From assembly GCA_021324735.1 (NCBI GenBank), contig JAJPIO010000017.1, positions 30,540-94,539 of the forward strand: a DNA stretch of 64,000 bases. Direction: 5' to 3'. Positions within the stretch are counted from its first letter, which is position 1, and each line of letters opens with the position of its first letter. The DNA comes from Bacteroidota bacterium. Lineage in GTDB: Bacteria; Bacteroidota; Ignavibacteria; Palsa-1295. The position numbers and the translations under genes are program-made. A model generated the notes under the pieces. It was not told the origin of the DNA. It searched no databases and worked only from the letters and a program-made list of their open reading frames with translations. Below, in pieces: positions 27,808 through 36,408 of the stretch.

Positions 27808-30501
27808 ATGATGAAGCGTATCACGATTCTCCTGTTGCTCCTTGTCGCCGCTCCCGCTTTTGGACAGTCCTTAAATATTCTGACCGCCCTTCATCCGCGA
27901 CCGCATACTTCATTTATTCGGACCGGCGGGCGGATGTTTACTCTTTCTTCTACCACCCAGATCGTAACGAGTGATAACCCATCGGTGGGTACTCAAAAGG
28001 CAGTTCAGTATTTCCAACGGGTAATTAATGCTCAGCTTGGCACTACACTTCCGGTCGTGACCCAGTCGCAATATAATCATCAGGGGAATGCGATCCTGAT
28101 CGCAGATACGAACGAGAGCCTTTCGCATACATGGCAAACGAAAGTCCAAATTCCAGGTGAGGTATTTCGTCCGGAGTCATACATTCTGGATATTAACCCG
28201 CTTACGACAGAAAATGATATTGTCATTATTGGCGCGGATTCCAGCGGTACATTTTACGGCGTGTCAACTCTTCTTCAACTGCTAAAAGAGACACGCGATA
28301 CCTTGCCGTCTCTTCACATTTTCGATTGGCCCGATTACCCCATCCGTTGGGTGTTTTCCCAACACAATATGATGGTGCTCTCGCAAGTTGCTGACGTTGA
28401 AGCTATTGAGGACTCGATGGCAGCCCATAAACTCAACGGGCTCCAGCAAAACGATTTCAAGTACAGCATTCTCGACTGGTTCGATAATTACTACTATAGC
28501 CATGTCGATACCATGCACGCGCATGCAGGTATCGACAACGTCGAAGTAATTCCTGGTGTATGTTCTATCGGCTATTCCCAAGGCGAGCTCATTCACGATC
28601 CTGACGTGGCTGAAGGTATTCCAACTATCTGCACCTATCAGATCGATAGCGATACGGGCAGACTTATTGGCGATCCACAGGTTGCGTTACCGCACGGCGA
28701 TTTCGAGAATGCGACGGGCGGCAAATTCCCGGGTTGGGGCTATTACGATCCAACGATCTTTGTTGATAGCACCGTCGTGCATAACGGTCGCTACAGTGCC
28801 CGATGCGAAAACTTCTCTTCCAGTGCACCAAACGGGCGGTTTATTAAGATGCTGACCTGTAAGCCACATAGTGGCTACCACATGTCAGCATGGTTCAGGA
28901 CGCAGAACTTCAGCGGCGAATTCAACTTACTTGCGATCGGATTTCATGGTAATTCTTCTTCGGCTCTTACCTTTACTCAATTTCCCGTTAACTCGACCAG
29001 TACCGCTTGGCAACAGGCGAATGTCATTTTTAACACGCTGAACTACGATTCGATGTATGTCTATTGCGGTGTATGGAGTGGATCGGGCGGTACTATTTGG
29101 CTCGATGATTTTTCGATCGAAGATGCCGGCATGACGAATCTCCTAAGGAGAAGGTCCGATATGCCGCGCGTCACTTCGAATTCCGGATCGACGGTCTATA
29201 AAGAAGGCGTGGATTATGCGGTGCTTATCGATAGCACGATGGAAAAGGCGAACGGAAGTTACACGTGGCACGCATCACCAACATTCCGAGCGCTTGCAGG
29301 AGGCACCATTCATAATGGCGATCAAGTGCAGGTCCATTTCATTCGCGCTAATCCGGTGTTGAACGATCTTTCGGGCGACGGCTCGACGATGGTCTGCGTC
29401 TCCGAAGATACACTCTACTCCATCATACACGATCAGGTCCACCGCGTTGATTCATTGCTTACGCCGAAGCGCTACATGATGGGGCACGATGAAATTCGTG
29501 TGATGAACTGGGATTCCGCCTGTTCTGCTCGGCATTCATCACCAGCCGATCTGCTGGCCGATAATCTGAAAAAGTGTGATTCGGTCGTCAATGTTGTGCA
29601 TTCCGGTGCCGAGCGCTTCGTCTGGAGCGATATGTTCGACTCACTTCACAACGCTCACAATAATTATTATCTGGTGAACGGCGATCTCACTGGCGATTGG
29701 AATAAGATACCAACGTCTATTACGATCGTTAATTGGAATGGCGGCAACATGGATTCGAGCCTTGCTTTTTTTGAGCGCCACGGATTTTCGCAGGTGACGT
29801 CCCCATACTATGACGTTCAAAACACAGCGAACATTCGTGCATGGCGGGATGCAATGGAGCGTCACCCACAGGGAATGCGTGGCATGATGTACACGACTTG
29901 GGCTGCCGATTACTCCTTCCTCATGCCATTCGCGGATTATGCCTGGAGCGCTGGACCGATGATCGTACATGAACCGATCGACTCAGCTTTTCTGCGAGTT
30001 CATCAAGATACGATTTCAGCCGATGTGTTTCCAGATCCTTACGATCCAACGGATTCGATTACGACAGTGACAGTTTTTGCTACCAATGGATGGGATGTGT
30101 TATCACTTGATACGTTGCATCGTACTACAGCCAATCATTTTGTTGGCAGGAGCCATATTCGACCAGTCCGCTACAGATTGACTGCTATCGATCATCAGGG
30201 TATTACACATCAAACTCCACTATACTCTACGGGTCTTCCAGTTGATGTAGTTACATTTGCGAATTCACCAAATACTGTTTCTTGTTATCCCAATCCAGCA
30301 AGAGAATCCATTTCCATTCAAGGATTAAATGGAGGCTTCGCTAATATTACGATTCGCGATCTGCTTGGCCGATCGATCCTGCACTTTAAAAATATTGGTG
30401 AGAATACACCGATAGATCTAAGTGCACTTCCAAGCGGGGCATATAATTGCTTCATTCAAGAGGGTGAGAAGACTTCTATCGTTAAGTTTATAAAGGAATA
30501 A
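27808..30501 (+). CDS. Secreted GH20-like beta-N-acetylhexosaminidase with T9SS sorting domain
   Basis: 897 residues. Signal peptide to AFGQ (20). Residues about 40-170 match the N-terminal mixed domain of GH20 enzymes, ending in FYGVSTLLQLL. A TIM-barrel region starts at IFDWPDYPIRW and is interrupted at about 295-450 by a jelly-roll, carbohydrate-binding-like insert (GDFENA, NGRYSARCEN, TIWLDDFSIED). The acid pair D561-E562 lies in GHDE, as in the HxGGDE site of GH20. The C-terminus (CYPNPARESI, DLLGRSI, LPSGAYN) is a type IX sorting domain. It probably trims amino-sugar glycans at the cell surface. Confidence 0.8.
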   Translation: MMKRITILLLLLVAAPAFGQSLNILTALHPRPHTSFIRTGGRMFTLSSTTQIVTSDNPSVGTQKAVQYFQRVINAQLGTTLPVVTQSQYNHQGNAILIADTNESLSHTWQTKVQIPGEVFRPESYILDINPLTTENDIVIIGADSSGTFYGVSTLLQLLKETRDTLPSLHIFDWPDYPIRWVFSQHNMMVLSQVADVEAIEDSMAAHKLNGLQQNDFKYSILDWFDNYYYSHVDTMHAHAGIDNVEVIPGVCSIGYSQGELIHDPDVAEGIPTICTYQIDSDTGRLIGDPQVALPHGDFENATGGKFPGWGYYDPTIFVDSTVVHNGRYSARCENFSSSAPNGRFIKMLTCKPHSGYHMSAWFRTQNFSGEFNLLAIGFHGNSSSALTFTQFPVNSTSTAWQQANVIFNTLNYDSMYVYCGVWSGSGGTIWLDDFSIEDAGMTNLLRRRSDMPRVTSNSGSTVYKEGVDYAVLIDSTMEKANGSYTWHASPTFRALAGGTIHNGDQVQVHFIRANPVLNDLSGDGSTMVCVSEDTLYSIIHDQVHRVDSLLTPKRYMMGHDEIRVMNWDSACSARHSSPADLLADNLKKCDSVVNVVHSGAERFVWSDMFDSLHNAHNNYYLVNGDLTGDWNKIPTSITIVNWNGGNMDSSLAFFERHGFSQVTSPYYDVQNTANIRAWRDAMERHPQGMRGMMYTTWAADYSFLMPFADYAWSAGPMIVHEPIDSAFLRVHQDTISADVFPDPYDPTDSITTVTVFATNGWDVLSLDTLHRTTANHFVGRSHIRPVRYRLTAIDHQGITHQTPLYSTGLPVDVVTFANSPNTVSCYPNPARESISIQGLNGGFANITIRDLLGRSILHFKNIGENTPIDLSALPSGAYNCFIQEGEKTSIVKFIKE

Positions 30502-30515
30502 TCACTGCTGTCCCA

Positions 30516-31691
30516 ATGAGCAAATCCAACACTATTCGAGTATTGCAAGCGAATTACCGCGCGGAACGTGAGGCGGCAGAGCAATACCGTGCGCTTGCAG
30601 AACGCGAGCGCGATGAAAAGCGGAAGCAAGTGCTCTATAAACTCGTCCAGCAGGAAGAGAAGCATGCGGCTCGATGGAAAGCTCGATTGGAAGAACTGGG
30701 TGCAAAAGTGGAAGAGCCATCGAAGGTAGCGTTGGGCTATAAGCGTATGCTGGTGAAATCCCTCGATGTCGAGACGGTCCTCCGCCGTATGGAAGCGGAC
30801 GAAGATGCTGCCGAACGCAGCTACGCCAGTATGATGGCAGGCGTCACGGATCCTGAGCTAATAAAAGAGATCGAGGAAGTAAAGAAAGAAGAAGAGGTGC
30901 ATGGCAAAGTGATCCGCTCGATGTATTCGGGCGATCACTACCATTCCGAGTATGAGACGCGCTCAAAGCTCGAAGGGCTGTTGCGTCGTGAGCGTTGGCA
31001 TGTGAAATCGGGAAGTTGGGTCGCCGATGCGATCTACGGAGCAAATGATGGTCTTGGTGCCGTTTTTGGAATCGTGAGCGGCGTTGCCGGTGCAACGGAT
31101 GTCGCGGCGGGAGCTTCGACCAACTTTGTGCTTATTTCCGGATTTGCCGGCATGATCGCGAGCGCGGTATCCATGGGATCGAGCGCATATCTTGCTTCGA
31201 AATCCGAGCGTGAAGTGTATGAGGGCGAAATGCACCGAGAGCGGCAGGAGATGGAAGAGAATCCTGAAGAGGAGATCGAGGAGCTGTCGCTCATGTATCA
31301 ACTTCGCGGCTTGAGCGAAGAAGAAGCGAATGACCTTGCCAGAAAAATTTCGAAACAGCCCGAAGAGTTTTTAAAAGTAATGGGCGCTGAGGAATTGGGA
31401 TTGTCCGAAATGTCATTCCCCAGTCCGTGGAGGTCGCTTGCTTCCGGCGGCCTTTCGACGCTTATTGGTGCATTCATTCCTCTCATACCATTCTTCTTTC
31501 TGGGAGGAATGAGCGCAGTCATAGCGAGCTTTGTTCTCTCACTCGTCGCTCATTTCGCTGTAGGTGCCGCGAAGAGCATTATTACCGTCCGCTCGTGGTG
31601 GAAGTCCGGAATGGAAATGATGATCGTCGGCGTCATCGTTGCCGTTGTGACGTATGGGCTGGGAACGCTATTTCATGTCAATGCTGGATAA
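30516..31691 (+). CDS. Ferritin-like/VIT1 (Er-VIT1, MbfA-type) iron transporter
   Basis: 391 residues. Residues 1-145 are a rubrerythrin-like four-helix bundle with EAAEQY, EEKH and EEEVH metal ligands. The rest is a CCC1/VIT1 membrane domain: GANDGLGAVFGIVSGVAGA, then SMGSSAYLASKSE, a charged cytoplasmic helix pair (ERQEMEENPEEE), and three more helices. MbfA-type fusions export iron under iron stress, with the ferritin part sensing or delivering it. Its 3-prime end overlaps the convergent radical SAM gene by 14 bases. Confidence 0.9.
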   Translation: MSKSNTIRVLQANYRAEREAAEQYRALAERERDEKRKQVLYKLVQQEEKHAARWKARLEELGAKVEEPSKVALGYKRMLVKSLDVETVLRRMEADEDAAERSYASMMAGVTDPELIKEIEEVKKEEEVHGKVIRSMYSGDHYHSEYETRSKLEGLLRRERWHVKSGSWVADAIYGANDGLGAVFGIVSGVAGATDVAAGASTNFVLISGFAGMIASAVSMGSSAYLASKSEREVYEGEMHRERQEMEENPEEEIEELSLMYQLRGLSEEEANDLARKISKQPEEFLKVMGAEELGLSEMSFPSPWRSLASGGLSTLIGAFIPLIPFFFLGGMSAVIASFVLSLVAHFAVGAAKSIITVRSWWKSGMEMMIVGVIVAVVTYGLGTLFHVNAG

Positions 31692-32979
31692 CCGGCAGCT
31701 CACTGGTTCGAGGCACCGTCCGAACCCACGTTCCAAATTGCTTGAGCTCTTCCATGCGGCAGGACCATACAAGCTTGCCATCGTATAAGGTCATGTCGGG
31801 GCATCCATCACACATGTTCTGGAATCCGCTTTCCAAAAAATCGACCGGCTGAATGATCATGATCGATTGATAGTGCAGTCCCCGCAGCATACGAGCAGGA
31901 TTTCGCAAAACGGACGATGTGTAGTTTGCGGCAATACTACGAATACCTTTGTCGAGCGGAGAAAAGAGAAGCATCGAACGACCCAGGCTTGTAACCTTCG
32001 GAGAAGCGTAGGCGAGATAGCGGCCCTTCAGTGCGTGATATCCCGTTTGGTTTATCTCCATAAATTTAGGGCCGACGTAACCGTAAATCTTTTTCGTGGT
32101 CCCGATGCGGCCTGTGAGCAGCCATTTGAAGGAGTCGGGTTGCTCGGTGCCATTCAAATACGCAGATGGAGTGAATTCTGGAAAGCGCTTGCGAATTTCT
32201 CGCACAACGTCGGTCGATTTCATATCGATCTTTCGCTCTTCGGTTTCGCCGTATACAAGATCGTTCATGTCGATCTTCTTCGCACCTGCATACCAATCGA
32301 ACGGAATTTGCGGTGCGGCTGCGCGATAAAGAATAAAGACCATTACTTGTACTTTATCGATATGCTTTCCCGCCCATTCTACGAGATCGGGCACGTGATG
32401 AAGTGTATCTTCATAAACCGTGGAGTTGAACGCGCACGAGAGATTGCCCGCTTCGGCGAGCATGTCTGCAAAATACAGCCGCAATTCGTTCAACTGTAAT
32501 TCATCCGCTTGCTTCCATCCAGGCCGGCCTTGTTTGCTATCGATATGGAAGGTGAAGCCCATAGCACCGGCCTTCTTCAGCTCTTTCAAAAGCTCGCGCG
32601 TCAGTAACCCGCCATTTGTATTGATGACCGGCTTGATACCACGAGAAGCAACGTAACGGACGATCTCCACGATCTCGGGATGCATGAGTGGATCACCACC
32701 AGCGATGGAAATGCCATCGGAATTCCGCAAGCGAATGAATGCATCGATCTCGTCACGAACCTGCTCGAGCGGCTTGTGGCTTTTTGTTACGTTCTCTCGG
32801 TAGCAGCCATCACACGCTAAATTGCATTGAGATGTCGGCTCGAGCCAGGAGATCGCGTTATCTGCAAGATTCCATGGCAAACGATAGAGATTGCGGTGAT
32901 TTACTTCTGTTTGAGTGGTGCTTGCTTTTTTATCGGATTTTTGAATAATATTGACTTCTTTGGCTAGAGAAACGGACAT
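31678..32979 (-). CDS. Radical SAM protein with C-terminal cysteine cluster
   Basis: 433 residues. The radical SAM motif CNLACDGC has C52, C56 and C59 as [4Fe-4S] ligands. GGDPLMHPEI is the SAM-contacting strand and TNGGLLTREL follows. The C-terminal region has NMCDGCPDMTLYDGKLVWSC, a second cysteine group that could hold an auxiliary cluster, as in SPASM-like enzymes. No peptide precursor is obvious beside it, so the substrate is unknown. ATG start supported by a strong AGGGAGGT ribosome site (about 32985-32993). Confidence 0.82.
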   Translation of the reverse strand: MSVSLAKEVNIIQKSDKKASTTQTEVNHRNLYRLPWNLADNAISWLEPTSQCNLACDGCYRENVTKSHKPLEQVRDEIDAFIRLRNSDGISIAGGDPLMHPEIVEIVRYVASRGIKPVINTNGGLLTRELLKELKKAGAMGFTFHIDSKQGRPGWKQADELQLNELRLYFADMLAEAGNLSCAFNSTVYEDTLHHVPDLVEWAGKHIDKVQVMVFILYRAAAPQIPFDWYAGAKKIDMNDLVYGETEERKIDMKSTDVVREIRKRFPEFTPSAYLNGTEQPDSFKWLLTGRIGTTKKIYGYVGPKFMEINQTGYHALKGRYLAYASPKVTSLGRSMLLFSPLDKGIRSIAANYTSSVLRNPARMLRGLHYQSIMIIQPVDFLESGFQNMCDGCPDMTLYDGKLVWSCRMEELKQFGTWVRTVPRTSELPVIQH

Positions 32980-33060
32980 GAATACCTCCCTTAAATCTGG
33001 AAGACCAAAAGCTAACAGCGGACGATCGTGGCAAAATGATGCGTCCCGTTCGGACCAAAG

Positions 33061-33089
33061 GGGAAGGGGAATATGAACGCCCCCTTCCC
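33061..33089. repeat. 9-bp inverted repeat, GGGAAGGGG / CCCCTTCCC
   Basis: Arms at 33061-33069 and 33081-33089 with an 11-base loop, between the 165-aa gene and the radical SAM gene. There is no T-run, so termination is uncertain; a processing or attenuation hairpin is possible. Confidence 0.45.
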
Positions 33090-33182
33090 GCTCTCATGAA
33101 TAACACAGCGTTTCTTAGGAGCAATCCTTCATTGTTCCTACCATTTTGCCGGCCATTCCGTGACGACGATGCTTAATAGCAG

Positions 33183-33680
33183 CTAGGCGGTTGCTTCTAC
33201 TTCGGCTTCTGCCTTTTTTACTCGAAAGATCCAGCCTCGAAGCTCGTTGTAGAAGTTTTCGAGGACCTCGAGTTGAAGCTCTGTCTTTAACTCCAGATTT
33301 TTATGCAGATTGACCTTCATTTTAAGGAGCATCTTATCAACCGCGATATGCAATTTTTCCCGCATATTCGGCTTCATGCATTCTGCGCGATCGAGTAGCT
33401 TTAAGGTCTTATGCAGTGTGCCTTCGATCTCGTCATGTATCTCTTCGGCTTTTTCGAGCGATAGGTCAAGCACCGTTTGAATATTTTCGATGCGTTGCTT
33501 GAGCCATTCCTTGGCCCGTTCCTCATACGATCTATCGGCACGGCGTCCGCGAATAAGGCGAAATGCACCGTATCCTGCTGCCAGCGCGCCAGTTGCAATA
33601 GCGACGCTTTGTACGGTCTTTTTGAGTGTCTTACGATCCTTAAGCAAGGACCGGTCGATCGGTAGTGTGGATTCAAACAT
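33183..33680 (-). CDS. Membrane-anchored helical protein of unknown function
   Basis: 165 residues. One hydrophobic segment at about 23-42 (SVAIATGALAAGYGAFRLI) is followed by a basic RGRR stop-transfer signal and then only long charged helices (ERAKEWLKQRIENIQ, KAEEIHDEIEGTLHK, HKNLELKTELQLEVLENF). The topology resembles YtxH-like stress proteins but I do not recognise the family. The neighbouring three-BON protein suggests an envelope or stress role. Confidence 0.65.
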   Translation of the reverse strand: MFESTLPIDRSLLKDRKTLKKTVQSVAIATGALAAGYGAFRLIRGRRADRSYEERAKEWLKQRIENIQTVLDLSLEKAEEIHDEIEGTLHKTLKLLDRAECMKPNMREKLHIAVDKMLLKMKVNLHKNLELKTELQLEVLENFYNELRGWIFRVKKAEAEVEATA

Positions 33681-33708
33681 GGCAATAACGTTGGTTATGT
33701 GATGAGAG

Positions 33709-33747
33709 AAATAGCGGCCCTGGTTGCAAGGCCGCTATTTTATTTTT
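33709..33747. terminator. Probable intrinsic terminator
   Basis: Stem AAATAGCGGCC (33709-33719) with GGCCGCTATTT (33730-33740), 10-base loop, then a TATTTTTT run on the plus strand. On the minus strand the stem is equally strong and lies just past the BON gene, but the T-run is short, so it may act in both directions. Confidence 0.65.
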
Positions 33748-33791
33748 TCAATTAAATCCGCATCCCCCATGATACGGACCGATTAAAGGCT

Positions 33792-34466
33792 TTAGTAAAT
33801 CTCCTCGAGCTCGCCGACGCGAAGCTCATCTTTTACTTGTGTGACACCTGGTGCCGACCAGGCAGCGCTTTCGGCGTCTTCGCGTTCTGCCCACGAGCGA
33901 ACGGGGCCGCGAAGCGTGACGATACTTCCATTCACGTCGATAGCGATCTTGTTTGCATCGACGGTCGCAGAGCGTTCAAAGGCGCGGCGAATTTTATCTT
34001 TCACATCCGCTGGTTTAACGCGCGGTTTAACCATGATGAAGTTGCTGATACCGCGAACGCCGATCAGATCTTCTAACTCATGCCGAGCTTCACTCTTTTG
34101 GTATTCCCACTCGACTTCACCCTCCAGTTTGACCCAACCATTTTCGACGCTTACCTGGATGCGATCGTCCGGCACGTTACTGCACCAGCGCAGAGCGTGC
34201 ACAGCCTCTTCTGCGATCTCGGTATCTGTTTTTTGGTTGCTGGTCTGAAGGTGGACGTCGATTTCCTCAGCGACTGCTTTTACTCCGGCCACATTCTTCG
34301 CGACTCGTTCAGCAGCCAGCTTCTTCGGATAACTATCGACATAACCTGTGAGCGTAATGACACCATCGCGAGCTGTTACTCCGATATCTGAGGCATTCAG
34401 CAGTGGCTCCCACCGCAGTGCGTCCATCACATCGCGCTGTAGTTGTTCGTTTGTTTTCATATGCAT
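33792..34466 (-). CDS. Three-BON-domain protein
   Basis: 224 residues from ATG at 34466 (or 222 from 34460). A longer open frame to 34679 exists but its extra residues look unlike the family, and a GGGA stretch lies just before 34466. Three successive BON domains are visible, each with the pattern D(I/V)xVxxxxGxVxLxGxV: ARDGVITLTGYV, ENGWVKLEGEV and NGSIVTLRGPV, each followed by AAxxxxGVxxVxxxL. BON proteins bind lipids or membranes and are often induced by osmotic stress. There is no signal peptide. Confidence 0.85.
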   Translation of the reverse strand: MHMKTNEQLQRDVMDALRWEPLLNASDIGVTARDGVITLTGYVDSYPKKLAAERVAKNVAGVKAVAEEIDVHLQTSNQKTDTEIAEEAVHALRWCSNVPDDRIQVSVENGWVKLEGEVEWEYQKSEARHELEDLIGVRGISNFIMVKPRVKPADVKDKIRRAFERSATVDANKIAIDVNGSIVTLRGPVRSWAEREDAESAAWSAPGVTQVKDELRVGELEEIY

Positions 34467-34906
34467 TCCCGTTGATAAAAGTGTGAGCAGGTGATCGAAT
34501 TTATGGGTCGTCCGGCCCCGTGGTAGTATGCTACCGTAGAAGCGATTCGTCGCTGAGGCCGGAGAATGGAAGCCATCGAAACCATGAGCGATTGCCGGAC
34601 CGAGTGGCAACGATCGATCGCCACTCTCTTGGTAGGTTTTAGGACAAACGATAAGCCATGGAAGCCGCGGTGGGAGCACCTATGGAATACCGCCAATGGC
34701 GCGCAAAAAACATGATAGTAACGCTTCTTGCTAACCTGGAAAGCGGTAATTCCTTACCAGCAGAGGAAGAAGTTTATTACCGTAAAGTTTTTGAATGGTA
34801 GGCTTTGAAACAGGACTGATTAGAAAAGAGGACGTAAAACCTTTCATAAAGATGAACAAAACTGCCCCCGCTTCCATTAACAGCGTCTTACAATACGCAT
34901 TTTGCA
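34467..34906. other. 440-base region without a supported gene
   Basis: No convincing coding sequence; a 65-codon minus-strand frame lacks any ribosome site or family features. It contains two short hairpins: GGTAG/CTACC at 34522-34535 and GAGTGGC/GCCACTC at 34602-34626 around CGATCGATCG. It must hold the promoters of the BON gene and of proS. Confidence 0.5.
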
Positions 34907-36388
34907 ATGGCAGAGGATAAATTACCAAAACGATCGGAAGATTTTAGTGCCTGGTATAACGAGATCGTGACCCGTGCTGAACTGGCAGAGCATTCGCCCG
35001 TGCGTGGTTGCATGGTCATCCGACCGAATGGCTACGGAATTTGGGAGCTTATGCAGCAGGCCCTGGACCGCATGTTCAAGGATACTGGTCATGTCAATGC
35101 GTATTTCCCGCTTTTTATACCGCAGTCCTTTATCACTCGCGAAGCAGCGCACGTCGAAGGATTTGCGCCAGAGCTTGCTGTGGTCACACACGGAGGTGGC
35201 AAAGAACTCGAGGAGCCACTCGTTGTGCGGCCCACTTCGGAGACGATCATTTACTCGATGTACGCCAAGTGGGTACAGAGCTATCGCGACCTGCCGATCC
35301 TGATGAACCAGTGGGCGAATGTCGTTCGCTGGGAGATGCGCACGCGCCTCTTTTTGCGAACGATGGAATTCCTGTGGCAGGAAGGTCATACCGCGCATGA
35401 AACGGAACAGCAAGCAGAGGAAGAGACGCTGCGCATGCTGGGTGTTTATCGTACCTTCATGGAAGAATACCTTGCAATGCCCGCCGTTACCGGACTTAAA
35501 ACGGATAGCGAACGCTTCGCCGGTGCATTACGCACGTATTCGACCGAAGTTCTCATGCAGGATAACAAGGCGTTACAGAATGGCACGAGCCATAACCTCG
35601 GGCAAAATTTTGCGAAGGTCTTTGGCCTCCAATTCCAATCGCGTGAGGGTAGTCTCGAATATGCATGGAATACTTCGTGGGGCGTCTCGACCCGTATGGT
35701 CGGTGGCCTTATCATGACGCATTCTGACGATAATGGTCTTGTGACACCTCCTCGCGTTGCACCGATCCAGCTTGTCATCGTGCCGATCTTTAAGACCGAT
35801 GCCGAGAAGCTGACGGTAATGGAAGCGGCAGAGGAAGTCTTTCGCATCATCAAAGCTGCAGGCGTTCGCGTGAAGCTCGACGATCGTGACTCGATGAGTC
35901 CTGGTTCGAAATTCTACGACTGGGAGTTGAAGGGTGTACCACTTCGCATGGAGATCGGCCCCAAGGATGTAGAGAAGAATACGGTCGTTATTGTGCCTCG
36001 TGTTGAGCTTTCGCAGGAAGAAGCTCCGAAGCCTGGTAAAAAGCAAAAGCTGTTTATTAGTAGAACGGAATTGCTCGCTCGAATTCCTCAACTTCTCGAC
36101 CGGTTGCAGTCGCAGCTATACGAGAACGCCAAAGCTCGTCGCGAAGCCAACAGCATTCGTAATGTTACCTCGTACGATCAAGTGAAAGAATTGGTCGCTC
36201 GCGATGCCGGGTTTATCTATGCTGGCTGGTGTGGCTCAGCCGAGTGCGAGGCAAAAGTAAAAGAAGAGACGAAAGCAACGATCCGTGTAATTCCTTTCCC
36301 GGAATTCCAAAGTGCTGAGAAGCCGTCGCACTGTGTCGTCTGCGGCGGCTCTGCAAAACACGAAGTGATCTGGTCGAAGGCGTATTAA
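34907..36388 (+). CDS. proS: Prolyl-tRNA synthetase (archaeal/eukaryotic-type, short form)
   Basis: 493 residues. Class II aminoacyl-tRNA synthetase core with the RPTSETIIY motif, motif 2 RTMEFLWQEGHTAH and motif 3 GGLIMTHSDD. An anticodon-binding domain follows (PIQLVIVPI), then the C-terminal extension with CGSAEC and CVVCGG, which can bind zinc in this type. The length and the absence of the YbaK-like insertion place it in the ProS type 3 group rather than the E. coli type. It charges tRNA-Pro. The upstream region has no strong Shine-Dalgarno sequence. Confidence 0.96.
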   Translation: MAEDKLPKRSEDFSAWYNEIVTRAELAEHSPVRGCMVIRPNGYGIWELMQQALDRMFKDTGHVNAYFPLFIPQSFITREAAHVEGFAPELAVVTHGGGKELEEPLVVRPTSETIIYSMYAKWVQSYRDLPILMNQWANVVRWEMRTRLFLRTMEFLWQEGHTAHETEQQAEEETLRMLGVYRTFMEEYLAMPAVTGLKTDSERFAGALRTYSTEVLMQDNKALQNGTSHNLGQNFAKVFGLQFQSREGSLEYAWNTSWGVSTRMVGGLIMTHSDDNGLVTPPRVAPIQLVIVPIFKTDAEKLTVMEAAEEVFRIIKAAGVRVKLDDRDSMSPGSKFYDWELKGVPLRMEIGPKDVEKNTVVIVPRVELSQEEAPKPGKKQKLFISRTELLARIPQLLDRLQSQLYENAKARREANSIRNVTSYDQVKELVARDAGFIYAGWCGSAECEAKVKEETKATIRVIPFPEFQSAEKPSHCVVCGGSAKHEVIWSKAY

Positions 36389-36400
36389 TTTATACGCCTT
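36377..36400. terminator. Hairpin at the end of proS
   Basis: AAGGCGTAT (36377-36385) pairs with ATACGCCTT (36392-36400) over a 6-base loop that includes the proS stop codon. It lies between convergent genes and could end transcription in both directions, though no clear T-run follows. Confidence 0.5.
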
Positions 36401-36408
36401 ACATTTAG

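Noticed and set aside
34467..34679. N-terminal extension of the BON protein
   Set aside because: The added residues lack BON-like or signal-peptide character and the region holds hairpins; starts at 34466/34460 fit better.
34731..34928. 65-codon minus-strand frame before proS
   Set aside because: No Shine-Dalgarno, no family, and it overlaps the proS start region.
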